Part shown: piece after piece, positions 13,942 through 15,297 of the stretch
How the letters are laid out: every line of letters begins with the position of its first letter
How positions within the stretch are numbered: position 1 is the stretch's first letter
Source of the DNA: Pseudomonadota bacterium
GTDB taxonomy: Bacteria; Pseudomonadota; Alphaproteobacteria; Caulobacterales; Caulobacteraceae
NCBI GenBank assembly: GCA_023445705.1
Contig: JAEXKM010000215.1
Location: 1 to 15,297, forward strand
Length of the DNA stretch: 15,297 nt
Reading direction: 5' to 3'
Made by a program: the position numbers and the translations under genes
The notes under the pieces: model-generated
The model's input: only the letters and a program-made list of their open reading frames with translations
What the model was told of the DNA's origin: nothing
Databases searched by the model: none

Positions 13942-14576
13942 AAGGCCTCATAGCTCTTCTCGTCGCCGCCGCGATCTGGGCCGCGGGCCTCATGGCCTTC
14001 GCCGAGCGGGTCGAGCGCTCGACCCCAGCCCCCGAGCCTGCGCCCGCCGACGGCGTCGTCGCGCTCACCGGTGCCGGCTCGAACCAGCGCATAGGCGCGG
14101 CCATGAACCTGCTGGAGGACGGCAAGGCCCAGCGAATGCTGGTCTCGGGCGTCAATCGCGAGGCCTCGCGCGAAGACATCCGGGTGGTCAGCCGCGCCGC
14201 CCGCCGGCTCTATGACTGCTGCGTGGACCTCGGTTTCGACGCCGCCAACACCGTCGGCAATGCGCGCGAGACCCAGGAATGGGCCCGCGCGATGCGCTAC
14301 GACAGCCTGATCATCGTCACCGCCGACTACCACATGCCCCGCGCCATGCTCGAGCTGCGCGGCGCCATGCCCGACAAGCGCCTGACCGCCTATCCCGTCG
14401 AGACCTCGGTGATCCGCGCCAAGCGCTGGTGGCGCACCAGCGGCGGCGCGCGCTTGATGATCACCGAGTATTCCAAGTATCTCGCGATCCTCGGCCGCGA
14501 AGCGCTGCTGGCGCTGGGCCCGCGCGCCGATGCTGAGACCCAAGCACACCAAGCGCCTGAGCCCAAGAAAGGCTGA
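13938..14576 (+). CDS. YdcF/SanA-like DUF218 membrane protein
   Basis: This is a 212-residue protein with one N-terminal membrane helix (about 2-20) and a DUF218 domain behind it. Typical motifs are VALTGAGSNQRIGAAMNLL, MLVSGVN, NTVGNARET and IVTADYHMPRAMLEL. Members include YdcF, SanA and ElyC, which act in envelope integrity or lipid-carrier metabolism, though a defined reaction is lacking for most. The start GTG 13938 overlaps the ftsX stop, so translation is probably coupled; upstream open frame from 13374 is the out-of-frame shadow of ftsX. It is followed after 3 bp by an acyltransferase gene. Its steady position after ftsEX suggests an envelope or peptidoglycan-precursor role at division, which is inference. 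Confidence 0.88.
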   Translation: MKGLIALLVAAAIWAAGLMAFAERVERSTPAPEPAPADGVVALTGAGSNQRIGAAMNLLEDGKAQRMLVSGVNREASREDIRVVSRAARRLYDCCVDLGFDAANTVGNARETQEWARAMRYDSLIIVTADYHMPRAMLELRGAMPDKRLTAYPVETSVIRAKRWWRTSGGARLMITEYSKYLAILGREALLALGPRADAETQAHQAPEPKKG

Positions 14577-14579
14577 CCT

Positions 14580-15290
14580 TTGATCGCCATCCGCTCCCTG
14601 GTCTTCATGGTCCTGTTCTATCTGTGGTCCGTCCTAGTCGCGGTTGGCTGCGCGCCCTTCATCCTGCCCGCGCCGCGGCGTTGGGCCATGCGGATGATGA
14701 GCGTCTGGGCCAAGGGGATCATCTTCCTGCTGCGGGTCGTCTGCGACATCCGCGTCGAAGTCCGCGGCAGGGAGCACATGCCCAAGGGGGCTTCGGTCCT
14801 GGCGCCCAAGCACCAGTGCATGTTCGACGTCTTCGCTCACCTGGCCTGGCTGCCCGACGTCTGCTTCGTCATGAAGAAGGAGCTGATGTGGATCCCCTTC
14901 TTCAGCTGGTACGCGATGAAGGCGCGGATGATCGTGGTCGACCGCGAAGGCCACTCCACCGCGCTCCGCAAACTGGTGCGCGACGCCGATGAGCGCTTCG
15001 CCAAGGATCGCCAGGTGATGATCTTCCCGGAAGGCACCCGGACCGCGCCGGGCGCCGCGCCCGACTACAAGCCGGGCATCGCCGCCCTCTACCGCCAGAT
15101 CGACGTGCCGGTGCATCCGGTCGCGACGAACTCGGGCGTTCACTGGCCCCGCCACGGCTTCATCCGCCGCCCCGGCGTGATCGTGTTCGAGTTCCTTCAG
15201 CCGATCCAGCCGGGCCTGAAGCGCGCCGACTTTATGCGCACCCTGGAAGACCGCATCGAAACCGCCTCGACCAAGCTGCTGCCGCTCTAG
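14580..15290 (+). CDS. plsC: 1-acyl-sn-glycerol-3-phosphate acyltransferase (PlsC-like)
   Basis: This is a 236-residue membrane-associated acyltransferase. A hydrophobic N-terminal region (about 5-30) and a second hydrophobic stretch (about 44-54) precede the catalytic motif H78-QCMF-D83 (the HX4D box). Other family blocks are the FVMKKELMWIPFFSWY segment and FPEGTR at residues 149-154. Enzymes of this family add the second acyl chain to lysophosphatidic acid to make phosphatidic acid; some relatives use other lysophospholipids or ornithine lipids, so the exact acceptor is not certain. The start TTG 14580 lies 3 bp after the DUF218 gene stop with AAAGG about 8 bases upstream. It is the last visible gene of the ftsEX operon; the window ends 7 bp after its stop, so a terminator cannot be judged. 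Confidence 0.9.
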   Translation: MIAIRSLVFMVLFYLWSVLVAVGCAPFILPAPRRWAMRMMSVWAKGIIFLLRVVCDIRVEVRGREHMPKGASVLAPKHQCMFDVFAHLAWLPDVCFVMKKELMWIPFFSWYAMKARMIVVDREGHSTALRKLVRDADERFAKDRQVMIFPEGTRTAPGAAPDYKPGIAALYRQIDVPVHPVATNSGVHWPRHGFIRRPGVIVFEFLQPIQPGLKRADFMRTLEDRIETASTKLLPL

Positions 15291-15297
15291 CGGGGGC

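Noticed and set aside
13218..14552. 444-codon minus-strand open frame opposite ftsX, the DUF218 gene
   Set aside because: Low-complexity composition typical of antisense frames in high-GC DNA; three well-supported genes lie on the other strand.

Overview
The window reads as chromosomal DNA of an alphaproteobacterium, most likely of the Caulobacterales (Caulobacter/Phenylobacterium type). The grounds are a high-GC, tightly packed layout, many start/stop overlaps (ATGA, GTGA, TTGA), frequent GTG/TTG starts, and the gene orders tlpA<>argH-lipoprotein-lysA and zinc-ribbon<>ftsEX-ydcF-plsC. The taxonomic call is inference. No rRNA, tRNA, insertion sequence, prophage or CRISPR array was seen.

Left part (1-6073). 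The 3' end of a DUF1214-type gene converges on a small unknown helical protein. Divergent from that, across a 269-bp control region with a strong dyad and direct repeats, lies a compact three-gene operon: an OmpR-family response regulator, an exported LysM+FecR protein with two fibronectin-like C-terminal domains, and a CHASE2-PAS histidine kinase. The genes overlap by 4 bp each (ATGA, TTGA). This looks like a complete envelope-sensing phosphorelay with its own periplasmic accessory subunit, and it is the most interesting system here. A small lipoprotein of unknown role converges on the kinase.

Middle (6074-7333). A 402-bp AT-richer gene-free stretch carries five separate palindromes. An XRE-family regulator follows, then a strong hairpin terminator shared with a convergent cold-shock protein gene.

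Right-centre (7334-10922). A membrane-anchored TlpA-like thioredoxin and argH have directly abutting divergent start codons (CATATG). argH, an LptM-like lipoprotein and lysA form an ATGA-coupled operon for arginine and lysine/diaminopimelate synthesis plus an envelope lipoprotein.

Right (10919-15297). On the minus strand, a zinc-ribbon/DUF3426 membrane protein overlaps a hypoxanthine-type phosphoribosyltransferase, which converges on lysA with shared CTAG stops. On the plus strand, ftsE, ftsX, a YdcF-like DUF218 protein and a PlsC-like acyltransferase form an operon joining cell division, envelope and phospholipid functions. ftsX, ydcF and plsC all use non-ATG starts.
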